Assembly (NCBI GenBank): GCA_015654635.1
Contig: JAATGP010000004.1
Location: forward strand, 62,001 to 126,000
DNA length: 64,000 bases
Source of the DNA: Alphaproteobacteria bacterium
GTDB taxonomy: Bacteria; Pseudomonadota; Alphaproteobacteria; Micropepsales; Micropepsaceae
Direction of reading: 5' to 3'
Below the pieces are notes generated by a model. The model saw nothing but the letters and a program-made list of their open reading frames with translations. It was not told the DNA's origin and made no database searches. Within the stretch, counting starts at the first letter, position 1, and each line of letters starts with the position of its first letter. Below are positions 1-8,779 of this stretch, in pieces. Position numbers and translations under genes: made by a program.

Positions 1-210
1 GTGGCTTGCGTGAGAAAACCGCCATCCGGCATGTCTGATCCTTTCCCGGGTGGCTATTCCAGACGCCGCCACACAACAACGATCAAGCCCTCTTCTACAA
101 TCAGGGCGGATTGCTTGCTGTCGAAACCAACCACCGGAGAGTTTCGGCCCTAAGGAACCTAGGAAAGTAGGATGAGGATTTCCGGGCCAAAGAGAATGCC
201 GGTTTCCGCC

Positions 211-1060
211 TCATTGGCGCCAGAAGATGACGGTCGCGGCGATGCAGATGGCTGAGAAGAAGGTATGAGCGCAGCGGTCGTAGCGGGTGTGGATGCGGCG
301 CCAATCCTTGAGCTTGCCAAACATATTCTCGATCTTGTGGCGTTGGCGATAGAGCACGCGGTCGTAAGGGATTTGGATTTTGCGGTTGGCCTTTGACGGA
401 ATGCAGGCGGTGATGCCACGCTCGGCCAGGCCATCGCGGAACCAATTGGCATCGTAGCCTCTGTCGCCCAGCAGTTCCTTGGTGGGCGGCAAGGCTTCAA
501 GCATCAGGGGAGCGCCCTTGTAGTCGCTCATCTGACCTTCGCTGAGCAACATGAGCTGCGGGCGCCCCAGGCCGTCGCACACCGCATGGAGCTTCGAGTT
601 CAGGCCGCCTTTGGTGCGCCCGATACGTCGGGGATTGAGCGGAACAGGAAACGATCCAGTGGATCGTTTCCTGTGCGAAGCCTCTTCTTGAGCAAGCTGG
701 TGCGGTACGGTGAGCCTTGAGGTGGGTGGCGTCGATCATCAGCCGATCAGGTTTGCCGCCCTTGGCCGACAACGCGGCAAAGATCCGGTTGAACACGCCA
801 AGACGGCTCCAACGGATAAAGCGGTTATAGATCGTCTTGCGCGGACCGTACTCTTTGGGCGCATCGCGCCAACGAAGCCCGTTGCGGATGACGAAGATGA
901 TCCCGCTGATGATCCTCTGGTCATCAACCCGCGGAACCCCATGCGACAGCGGAAAATAGAGCTCTATCCGACGCATCTGCGCCTTCGTCAGCCAGATTAG
1001 ATCGCTCATCGAAGCAACTCTCGGTGCCACCAATGAAACAATCAAACGGGCCTGGCGCAA
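211..1060 (-). pseudogene. IS5-family-like transposase, split over two frames (211..582 and 497..1060)
   Basis: N-terminal frame LTKAQMRRIELYFPLSHGVPRVDDQRIISGIIFVIRNGLRWRDAPKEYGPRKTIYNRFIRW...MIDATHLKAHRTA; C-terminal frame VCDGLGRPQLMLLSEGQMSDYKGAPLMLEALPPTKELLGDRGYDANWFRDGL...IENMFGKLKDWRRI. Two frames; could be programmed frameshift or decay. Confidence 0.85.
644..674. repeat. Near-perfect palindrome inside the transposase (acaggaaacgatcc-agt-ggatcgtttcctgt)
   Basis: 14-bp arms read directly at 644-657 and 661-674, 3-nt spacer. Confidence 0.9.
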
Positions 1061-1257
1061 GGAATTAATAGGTCCTGAGCTTAGTTCGAAACCACCGAAG
1101 AAATGCTCAACTTAACATAGAAATTCAAAAGCCACATAAAACTCCAGACAACTCTGGAGGGCAAAATGTCATCAAAAGCAAAGTCCACGAATTTTTTTTC
1201 GAAAAAAACGAGCAAAGACATATACTTGCAAGTGAAGCAAATAGCACTTTCACGTTA

Positions 1258-2205
1258 TTGAAATGTATTTACGAAATAAAAAAACCTAAAAGAAAAACAT
1301 CTATTGTTATAGATAATATAAATCTATTTCATTTTGGGCCATTTATATTGTGCAAATCCGTCATGCATGGCGGCAAATATCTGCGAACTCAAAATAAAAT
1401 TAGAGCAGATGGTTATGATCACCTGACGCTCACGTATTTGGTCGACGGCATGATCGGCCTAGCAGGCACACATGCTGACAGGCTGCGCCCCAAAGAAGTT
1501 ATCGTTGGGGATTTATCGTCACCTTCCGCATTCGTAATTACCGATGCAGAAGTCATTCAGTTGATTGTTCCACGTATTTTATTTCCGGCAGCAGCCATCC
1601 CAGACACGCCGCGCCCCATTCAGCACTTGAGGCAAAAAGATGCATGGTGCCTCCTGATCGGCAAATTGTTAGAGGCTCTGTTTGATGGCCTGCCGGTTTT
1701 TAGTCGTCAGGATGTACTTATTCTGCGAACTTGCATTCCAGATTTTTTGGCATGGGGGTTAAACCCGACAGACTCAGACAGCCCAATTACAAAGGGAGCT
1801 TTGGTCTGCCGATTACGCCGTTACATCGAAGAAAATTTAAGAAAAAAAATAACGCCGGCTCTGCTGGCAAAAGAATTTGGCGTGTCGCGCAGCCAGCTTT
1901 ATCGCCTGTTCCATTCTACAGGTGGCATTAACGCCTACATTCAAAAGCGCCGTCTCCTGCGCAGCCGAAGAGCACTCTGTGATCCGCAGCTTGCGCACCT
2001 GCGCATACAGGATATTGCCGATGATGCCGGCTTTCCTGACGCAGCGCATTTCAGCCGTCTTTTCAAACATCGCTTTGGCATTTCTCCGCAAAGCGCGCGC
2101 GCGTCCAGCAGAATGGACATGCCGCCGGCCACAAACCTGTCGTCGCAGGAGATGCAGGACAGCGCACGCTTCGCGCGCTGGCTGGAAACCCTTGGCACGG
2201 ATTGA
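1258..2205 (+). CDS. AraC-family transcriptional regulator
   Basis: C-terminal double HTH: LLAKEFGVSRSQLYRLFHSTGGINAYIQKRRLLRSRRAL...IQDIADDAGFPDAAHFSRLFKHRFGISPQSAR. Confidence 0.9.
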   Translation: MKCIYEIKKPKRKTSIVIDNINLFHFGPFILCKSVMHGGKYLRTQNKIRADGYDHLTLTYLVDGMIGLAGTHADRLRPKEVIVGDLSSPSAFVITDAEVIQLIVPRILFPAAAIPDTPRPIQHLRQKDAWCLLIGKLLEALFDGLPVFSRQDVLILRTCIPDFLAWGLNPTDSDSPITKGALVCRLRRYIEENLRKKITPALLAKEFGVSRSQLYRLFHSTGGINAYIQKRRLLRSRRALCDPQLAHLRIQDIADDAGFPDAAHFSRLFKHRFGISPQSARASSRMDMPPATNLSSQEMQDSARFARWLETLGTD

Positions 2206-2226
2206 ACCGGGCAGCTTTGGAACGCG

Positions 2227-2256
2227 CGTCCAAATCTTTGAAACAGCCGTCCAAAT
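2227..2256. promoter_or_regulatory. Candidate AraC-type binding site: CGTCCAAAT direct repeat with 21-bp period
   Basis: cgtccaaat at 2227-2235 and 2248-2256, between the araC-like stop and the next gene. Confidence 0.5.
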
Positions 2257-2308
2257 ACACGCAGAGAGAGATTGGTTAAACAATTCAACCAAATAAGGAG
2301 AGACGCAT

Positions 2309-2980
2309 ATGACACAGGAACAGATAACTGCGTCATCGAACGCCACAGAAACAGTCACCACATGCACCTTCACGCTGAAGGCCCGCAACAATTCGAGCTT
2401 ATCTTCTGGGCAATATTTCAGTGTCTTCCCGTCATATCTGAAAACGCCGCCGCCAAAGGAACAAATCCTTTTGGCGCTGATCTCGGAGGCAACCGAAAAT
2501 TCCGCCGAGAAGAGCGACACAACGCTCACATGGAGCGCCGGCCTCGGAGCCATGACCATGTTTGCCATGCTCAGAGACGGTGATCCGGAAAAGGCGGACA
2601 AAACAGCGGCAGTGTTAGGCGATATCGTTTCCGTGAACTGCACCGATGGCAGCTTCACCCTTGCTGCGGCCGCAGGCGGGGCCGAAAGCGTAATTACTGT
2701 GAACTTCAGCGGAGACATTCCTACCGGCAGTTATATAGGGCTACAGGCAGGACCGGCTCCGATACTTCTCGTTATTCCGGCTGATAAGAGCGCCCTGACG
2801 CTGACACCGGCCTCTTTCCTAAGCGCAACCGTGATCTTTGGCACAGCCTATAAATGGCCAAAACCGGGAACCTATGACGAGAGCCAACCCCTGATCGTCA
2901 ATTTCACACAAGACAGCGCACAGACCGCCACGGCATCCATCGCAATCGGACCGGATGACCTCCTTGTCCAGATCAGCTGA
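2309..2980 (+). CDS. Hypothetical protein, possibly a divergent RhiA-like paralogue of the next gene
   Basis: 223 aa with upstream aaggaga. Segments TLTWSAGLGAMTMFA and YIGLQAGPAPILLVIPADKSALTLTPAS..TVIFGTAYKWPKPGTYDE parallel the 3124 protein. Confidence 0.6.
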   Translation: MTQEQITASSNATETVTTCTFTLKARNNSSLSSGQYFSVFPSYLKTPPPKEQILLALISEATENSAEKSDTTLTWSAGLGAMTMFAMLRDGDPEKADKTAAVLGDIVSVNCTDGSFTLAAAAGGAESVITVNFSGDIPTGSYIGLQAGPAPILLVIPADKSALTLTPASFLSATVIFGTAYKWPKPGTYDESQPLIVNFTQDSAQTATASIAIGPDDLLVQIS

Positions 2981-3123
2981 CATTTTCCCTTACCCGGCCT
3001 GCCATCAGACAGCGGGTAAACCAGCCTAATGCAATCACGCGGAAAGGCTGGGCGAGCGGTAGTGCATTGCCCCTGGCAATACCGATCGTCACCAACTGGG
3101 GCCCACAATTGAAAGGCAGTGTT

Positions 3124-3735
3124 ATGACGAACTACTCCCTCACCTGCATCAACAATTCCCAGACGCACGGCAGCTTTGCCATTTTTCAGAAAGCGCCGCC
3201 CATGACCGTGCCGGACAATGTCTTTTCTCTGGCATGGTTTGCCCGCCCGGCCGCGCCATCCAGCCGTGTGACCTTTACCTGGGGTCTCGATTATAACTTT
3301 GTCTGGGCTGAGACCGGGCAGCTAATGCCTGGCATCAATTTTGCCGCATCGCAGACGTTTCCTGCCGATCCGTACGGCAACAATTTTATTCAGCTGAGCA
3401 AAGACAATTTTGACGCCACGACCTTCCTCAATGAGGACGACTCCGGCGCCGTCGGGTCTCTGACGATTCAGCAACTGGCCAACGTGACCCCCAACTTAAC
3501 TTCGGTTGGCGTCGGCATGTCAGGCTCCGGCACCTTCGCCATTCAGGCCGCGCCCAATATGACGGCGGTATTTACGCCGCATCCGAACTATTGGGTGATC
3601 TTCGGCAATTACCAAACAGGAGACGTCATGAACATTGAAGACGTCACCGGCGCCGTCGAAGTCACTTATGGCGGCGCGCTGACCTCGCGTACCGCAACGC
3701 TTGGAATCGACAATACGATCAAAATTGCCAAGTGA
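3124..3735 (+). CDS. RhiA-like protein (family call from memory)
   Basis: MTNYSLTCINNSQTHGSFAIFQ...VFSLAWFARPAAPSSRVTFTWGLDYNFVWAETGQLMPGINFAASQTF...VGVGMSGSGTFAIQAAPNMTAVFTPHPNYWVIFGNYQTGDV; start chosen at the ATG at 3124. Confidence 0.55.
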   Translation: MTNYSLTCINNSQTHGSFAIFQKAPPMTVPDNVFSLAWFARPAAPSSRVTFTWGLDYNFVWAETGQLMPGINFAASQTFPADPYGNNFIQLSKDNFDATTFLNEDDSGAVGSLTIQQLANVTPNLTSVGVGMSGSGTFAIQAAPNMTAVFTPHPNYWVIFGNYQTGDVMNIEDVTGAVEVTYGGALTSRTATLGIDNTIKIAK

Positions 3736-3741
3736 TCAGAA

Positions 3742-3773
3742 GTCTGGACGGCCGTTCCAGCGACCGTCCAGAC
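3742..3773 (+). terminator. Intergenic hairpin between the second and third cassette genes
   Basis: gtctggacgg / ccgtccagac, perfect 10-bp arms, 12-nt loop; no T-tract, so it may be a processing or stability element rather than a terminator. Confidence 0.5.
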
Positions 3774-3835
3774 AAACTGCTGCGCCCTGCTCTGCGGCGG
3801 GAGGCAGTATCCTATACACAGGAGCTGAGACCATC

Positions 3836-4426
3836 ATGAAACAGACAAAGGTGAAAATCCATACCGTTCTGGGCCGTTTTGTTTGTGTCGCGATCACAAC
3901 CGGAATTCTGGCCGGATCCGCATACGCCTACGCAGTCTATCACGGCATCAACAAGGTCGCCCTGCCGTCACTAAGGGTTGAATGGACAAAGGACAATTTT
4001 GGCGTCAGCGGAGATACTCTATCCTATATGTACTTCGCCAATGACGCTGCAGCCACGGAGGCAGCCAAGTCCCCCCTGGGGGATTTTCGCGGCATATCTC
4101 AATCTTTATGCCTGGTAAAAGTTGACCTTCCCGGGGTCCCGGCAGTTCCCGCGGCTAATATCACTGCGGATGTCGGTGGGGCACTTGCTGGGGTAAAACC
4201 AGGAAACTTAGACGACAAACCACGGGTTTTCCCATGGAAAATTAAGTTCGACAACGATCCTGCCGGCCACTGGAGCATAGCTAAAGTCATCCTCGTCGAA
4301 GGAAACGAAGGGACGAATGCGGCTGCGGGTCGTGTCGCGGCGGCGGGGCACCGAGATCTGGCTAATCTGGCTGTTAATCCGCAAGTGACTGTGATTAACG
4401 GCACCATGGAGGGATGCCAGCCCTAA
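3836..4426 (+). CDS. Hypothetical exported or membrane-anchored protein
   Basis: MKQTKVKIHTVLGRFVCVAITTGILAGSAYAYAV signal/TM segment; follows the two RhiA-like genes on the same strand. Confidence 0.6.
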   Translation: MKQTKVKIHTVLGRFVCVAITTGILAGSAYAYAVYHGINKVALPSLRVEWTKDNFGVSGDTLSYMYFANDAAATEAAKSPLGDFRGISQSLCLVKVDLPGVPAVPAANITADVGGALAGVKPGNLDDKPRVFPWKIKFDNDPAGHWSIAKVILVEGNEGTNAAAGRVAAAGHRDLANLAVNPQVTVINGTMEGCQP

Positions 4427-4481
4427 AAAGCTGTCGCATGCATAAAAGTCAGAATGGCATACTGTCGGAACATACTAGCCT

Positions 4482-4531
4482 GACCTAGAGCGACGGACGT
4501 TCAAAACGTGCTCGGTCCGTCGCTCTAGGTC
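4482..4531. repeat. 17-bp inverted repeat overlapping the 3' end of the ATPase gene
   Basis: gacctagagcgacggac (4482-4498) / gtccgtcgctctaggtc (4515-4531), perfect. Confidence 0.85.
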
Positions 4532-5828
4532 TTTGTTCTGTCGCAACTTTGCGCTGCTCTGCTCCCGGCAGATTGGATTGTTTTGGCCCGGGCCTTACGT
4601 ATTGTCGGTGACCTGAGCTCCGAAGCTCATCCAATTGATTGGAGAGTCCATTCTCGCCCTTGATCGTTGTGGCGCTAAACGGACGATTTGGAGTGTTGTT
4701 GATCATTAGCTTTAGGTAGACCGACCGATTTGGCAGATTTAGAAGATCCAGCGCGTCGAACACCGGTTGAAATTCGGCTGCCAAAGCGACCGCATCCTCC
4801 GATCCGACTCGAAATGAAATAATCGTTCCCGCATTGCCAAGGACAGCGTGCCGAATATCCGGTTCAAGCTGATGCATATACTGATGGGCAAGCACCAAGC
4901 CCACACCATATTTCCGCAGCTCGCTCATCATGTTGGCGAGCATGAGCGTTGTAAAATTATGGAATTCGTCGAGATAGACGAAGAATGGCGGACGCGCATC
5001 ATGCGCAGATTCCGCACGGCTAAAAGCTGCCAACCCGAGCGTTGACACGATCAGGCTGCCGAGGACCAGCGAGCTTTCCTCGCCCAGTTGCCCCTTCGAG
5101 ACATTCACAAGCAATACCTTATCCCCGTCCATTAGCGCGCGGAAATGTAAGTCGATCTGGGGTTCAACGAGTATCCGGCGAAGCGTTGGGTCAGAAAGCA
5201 AAGCGCCAAGTTTGTTCTGGATCGGCGCACAGGCCTCCGCCCGCAGACGCGACGGATAGTTCTCGAATTCATCCTCCCAGAACTGCTTCACTATTGGATT
5301 ACGAATGCCTTTGACGACATCCTTCCGAAAATCGTCATTGGTGAACAGGGTGAGAATAGCCGGGAGGGTCGATCCATCCCGCTCCAGGAGCGCGTAGAGG
5401 GTGTTGCGCAACACATGCTCCATGCGCACACCCCAGGCGTCCGGCCATATCTTCTTGAGGGTTTCGAGGAGGCCGGAGACTGCCAGCGGTATCTTGTCCT
5501 CTCGCACACGACGCAATGGGTTATATCCGTATGGCTGCTTTGGGTCGCTGGCGTCGAGGCAGATGACACGCTCAGGATCACACGCGCGCATACGCTCGGC
5601 AAGTGAGTCGACCAAATCACCGTGCGGGTCCACTAGTGCAAATCCACGCCCAGCCTCAAAGTCCTGCCACGCCAACGTTTCCAGCATCTTGGACTTGCCG
5701 ACACCCGTCTTACCTATCACATACATATGCGATAGGCGGTCTTTCTGCTTGATGCCAAACGGGACCCGTGAATTGCGATGGTTTGTCCTGGCGAAATACG
5801 AGACATCATGTGAGGCCATGTCCCGCAT
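4485..5828 (-). CDS. TraD/VirD4-like (TraM-recognition type) conjugative DNA-transfer ATPase
   Basis: Walker A VIGKTGVGKSKMLE, ALVDPHGDL, Walker B-like FFVYLDEFHNFTT, GVGLVLAHQY. Confidence 0.8.
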   Translation of the reverse strand: MRDMASHDVSYFARTNHRNSRVPFGIKQKDRLSHMYVIGKTGVGKSKMLETLAWQDFEAGRGFALVDPHGDLVDSLAERMRACDPERVICLDASDPKQPYGYNPLRRVREDKIPLAVSGLLETLKKIWPDAWGVRMEHVLRNTLYALLERDGSTLPAILTLFTNDDFRKDVVKGIRNPIVKQFWEDEFENYPSRLRAEACAPIQNKLGALLSDPTLRRILVEPQIDLHFRALMDGDKVLLVNVSKGQLGEESSLVLGSLIVSTLGLAAFSRAESAHDARPPFFVYLDEFHNFTTLMLANMMSELRKYGVGLVLAHQYMHQLEPDIRHAVLGNAGTIISFRVGSEDAVALAAEFQPVFDALDLLNLPNRSVYLKLMINNTPNRPFSATTIKGENGLSNQLDELRSSGHRQYVRPGPKQSNLPGAEQRKVATEQRPRATDRARFERPSL

Positions 5829-5883
5829 CGTCCCAAATGCGACACTCAGCGGATAGGCACCGATCTATCTCCCACTGCAATTT

Positions 5884-5955
5884 TCGCGGCAGGCAGTTCC
5901 TTCAAGGGCGCGGCTTGTTTAATGACGCCGCGCCCGTTCGGGCCACCTGCCGCGA
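5884..5955. promoter_or_regulatory. Nested (concentric) inverted repeats between divergent mobile-element genes
   Basis: Outer arms tcgcggcagg (5884-5893) / cctgccgcga (5946-5955); inner arms gggcgcggc (5906-5914) / gccgcgccc (5927-5935). Confidence 0.7.
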
Positions 5956-6247
5956 CAGTGATGGAGTGACGAAGTGACGAGAATTGGGATACACCGAGAC
6001 CTGTCTGATATCTCTCGCTGAGATTTCCCCTCGTATATTCTCGGTCCGTTTCGTCGCGCACGATGCTCGTACATGACCAACGACAAATTCCGCAAGTTGT
6101 GCGAGCAGGTACCCCTCCATTACAATAAGTGATCTGGGCACATAGCTGAACATGGGATGCCGGGCCTTATCGCTGTGAAGCATAGCAACCTTCGACGGCG
6201 CTCAGCCGTGTTGCTATTTGAAGGATCGCCCAAGCACGAGCGATCCC

Positions 6248-7159
6248 ATGATTGTGCCACGCCGTTCACGAATGCGCCGGAAAAGTATCGGCAAGCGCTT
6301 GGCGCTTACGGATCGCGATATCGCGCTATTCCGGACCCTCGCCCGTTACCGCTATCTGCGCTCGACCTATCTGCACGCCTTCGTCGGCGGAGAATCCGAG
6401 AAACGGTTCAAAGAGCGGCTGGGAGACCTCTTCCATGAGGGGTACGTCGATAGGCCAGAGGAGCAATGGCGTTTTGCGGACGCGCGGTGCAAGCCGGTCG
6501 TGCATGAGCTTGGCAAGCGCGGGGCCGAGATGGTTGGGGCCGAAGTCGAGACGGGAGCCGTCACATGGTTGCGTGACAGGCCGCATCGGCAGTTTGAGCA
6601 TTCGCTGATGATCTGCGAGGTGCTGGCGTCGATTGAATTGGCAACGCGCAGCCGAACCAGTGTCCGCTATATCCCTTGGTCCGAGATATTGGCCAAAGCA
6701 CCGGAGGCAACGCGCCGGTCGGCCCAGCCTTATGCTCTCTCAGCCTCCAATGGCGACACTGTTGTGCCCGATGCGATCTTCGGCCTCGAATACCGCCGCG
6801 ATGGGCGCAAGACCTACCGCTTCTTTGCCTTGGAAGCAGACCGGGGCACAATGCCGATTGCACGGTCCACCAAGATCGGCACATCCGTTCTTGCAAAGCT
6901 GGAAACCTACCGCCGCATCTTGAAGCAAGAGGTCTATCGCTCTCGGCTGGGTATTCCAAATATGTTGATACTGACGATCACCATTGGCTCCAACCGGTGC
7001 GCTGAGCTGGTCCGCAGGTTCCAAGAGACGGGCGACGGGGTACCGTTTTTGTTCAAGGCCATTGATACAGGCTCGGCGAGCCTTTCTATGCCGGCCACCG
7101 CTTTGCTTGTTGATCCTTGGCAGCGGGCCGGATTGGATGCTCTGTCGATTGCGGCCTAA
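6248..7159 (+). CDS. Replication-relaxation family-like protein
   Basis: N-terminal winged-helix-like RLALTDRDIALFRTLARYRYLRSTYLHAFVGG...KRFKERLGDLFHEGYVDRP; divergent from the TraD-like ATPase. Confidence 0.7.
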   Translation: MIVPRRSRMRRKSIGKRLALTDRDIALFRTLARYRYLRSTYLHAFVGGESEKRFKERLGDLFHEGYVDRPEEQWRFADARCKPVVHELGKRGAEMVGAEVETGAVTWLRDRPHRQFEHSLMICEVLASIELATRSRTSVRYIPWSEILAKAPEATRRSAQPYALSASNGDTVVPDAIFGLEYRRDGRKTYRFFALEADRGTMPIARSTKIGTSVLAKLETYRRILKQEVYRSRLGIPNMLILTITIGSNRCAELVRRFQETGDGVPFLFKAIDTGSASLSMPATALLVDPWQRAGLDALSIAA

Positions 7160-7180
7160 GGCAATGACGGCGGACTGCTC

Positions 7181-8776
7181 TCAAAGGCCTCGCCGTTTTG
7201 TGCTTTGTGCCGCCTGTTGCGCGGACCAGCGCACCCGTTCGCCGACATAGGTGGCAAACGGGGCGATATTCAGATCGATAGAGGCTTGATCGAGTGCCTG
7301 AAGATAGGCCTCCCGGTCTTCCACGCGTATTACCGTCCAAGGATAGCCGCCGGAAGCGAGCGCTACGTTCATGAGAAACCGCGCCATGCGTCCGTTGCCG
7401 TCCGGGTACGGGTGAATGTATCCGAAGAGCCAGTGCCCGAGCACCGCCCGCACCGATGGCTCTGGCTCATGTTCGATGAGATCGAAAAGGGCTGTCATGG
7501 CGTCGGGCACCGCTTCGGCGCGCGGCGGCACATAGCGCGAACCGCGCAGATACACGGGGCTGCGCCGATACCCGGCAAGCGCCGTTGCAGGCATGATACC
7601 GGCCATGACGAATGGCTGAAAAAGTTCGCGGTACCACTGGCGGTGGTCTGCCCGGATCAGAGCGCCTGAATTCTTACCTTCAAGCACGTCCATGACGGTT
7701 TTCTTGACCTGTTGGAATGCCTGCCAGTATCCGCGTGCCGCGAGCGCGTTCCTGCTGCCGACATCGGCTTCGTTGTCCTTAGGGTCCCATGCTCCCAAGC
7801 GGACACGCTCCACCAGTTCCGGGGAGACGTTGTAGCCTTCAATCGAAAGCGAGTGATAGGCATCGCTCGTGTAGATGCCGTCCACGAAAGACAGATACGC
7901 GTCTGGCTTCGTTGGCAGTCCGGGCGCCTGCGGGAAGGTATCGAGCACAGTTCCGCGGGCTTGTTCCCAAAGAGCATGCAGTCGCTCGACGATGGGAGGG
8001 GCTGCAATGCCAACCGCACCAAATGTCTGCTCTGGCGCGAAGGGATCGGTTTCGCGGATCACATACCCTGCCGATTTCATCGTGGCGACGATCTCATCGG
8101 CGACCGCCGTGCGGCCAAGGCGCCGGAAGGCACCCGCAAGGCGCCCCGCGACGACGGAGCGTCCCTCATCAAGAAGAACGGCCAGGACTTCGGAGGCATC
8201 CTTGATGTGTGAAATCACGACCTGCATCTCGACAGGGTTGCGTACAAAGAAGGCCTCCGACACGCGGACGAGCGCGGCGGCGGGCGAGAAAAGACGCAAG
8301 CCGTCACGCTCCACCAAATCGCTCTCGGCGGGCATGCGCTGCTTGAGGTCGTAGAGGGACGTGCCGAAAAGCAGCTTTATCGTGTTATTGGTGCCTTTGG
8401 GACTATACGCCACCACCTGAGCTGGGATGATGGTGTTCTCGGCATGCAGCAGCAGCGACTGCTCAGGCGAAAGGTGCCACGCGTCTCCAAAACGGTCATT
8501 GCAATAGCGGGTGCAGAACTCCCAGAAGGAGGCAAACCAGGGGGTGCTATCTCCTGTCGCGGCACCGGGGCTCGTTAAAATCAGCCAGCCCTTGGTGACC
8601 TCCCGGAGAAATCCGTTTCGCAGAAGCCGCTCCCGGTGCACGCGCGAGAATTCGTTCGAGCGAAAGACGTGCCGGTCGGTTTGCAGTTTCTGTAACACCG
8701 CAAGTGACGCGGCGAGTTTTTCGTGCGGCGTAGCCAAGGAAACATCCCGTTCTGATGCACGTTTCTTGTGCTGCAT
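7181..8776 (-). CDS. Fic family protein with AbiEi-like winged-helix N-terminus
   Basis: Fic core HPYPDGNGRMARF; inhibitory-type motif SLSIEG (S/TxxxEG) upstream of the core; N-terminal FRSNEFSRVHRERLLRNGFLREVTKGWLILTSP. Confidence 0.85.
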   Translation of the reverse strand: MQHKKRASERDVSLATPHEKLAASLAVLQKLQTDRHVFRSNEFSRVHRERLLRNGFLREVTKGWLILTSPGAATGDSTPWFASFWEFCTRYCNDRFGDAWHLSPEQSLLLHAENTIIPAQVVAYSPKGTNNTIKLLFGTSLYDLKQRMPAESDLVERDGLRLFSPAAALVRVSEAFFVRNPVEMQVVISHIKDASEVLAVLLDEGRSVVAGRLAGAFRRLGRTAVADEIVATMKSAGYVIRETDPFAPEQTFGAVGIAAPPIVERLHALWEQARGTVLDTFPQAPGLPTKPDAYLSFVDGIYTSDAYHSLSIEGYNVSPELVERVRLGAWDPKDNEADVGSRNALAARGYWQAFQQVKKTVMDVLEGKNSGALIRADHRQWYRELFQPFVMAGIMPATALAGYRRSPVYLRGSRYVPPRAEAVPDAMTALFDLIEHEPEPSVRAVLGHWLFGYIHPYPDGNGRMARFLMNVALASGGYPWTVIRVEDREAYLQALDQASIDLNIAPFATYVGERVRWSAQQAAQSTKRRGL

Positions 8777-8779
8777 TAT

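Noticed and set aside
1221-1230. tatacttgca upstream of the AraC gene, also present in the fic promoter
   Set aside because: A single short AT-rich match; chance similarity is likely.
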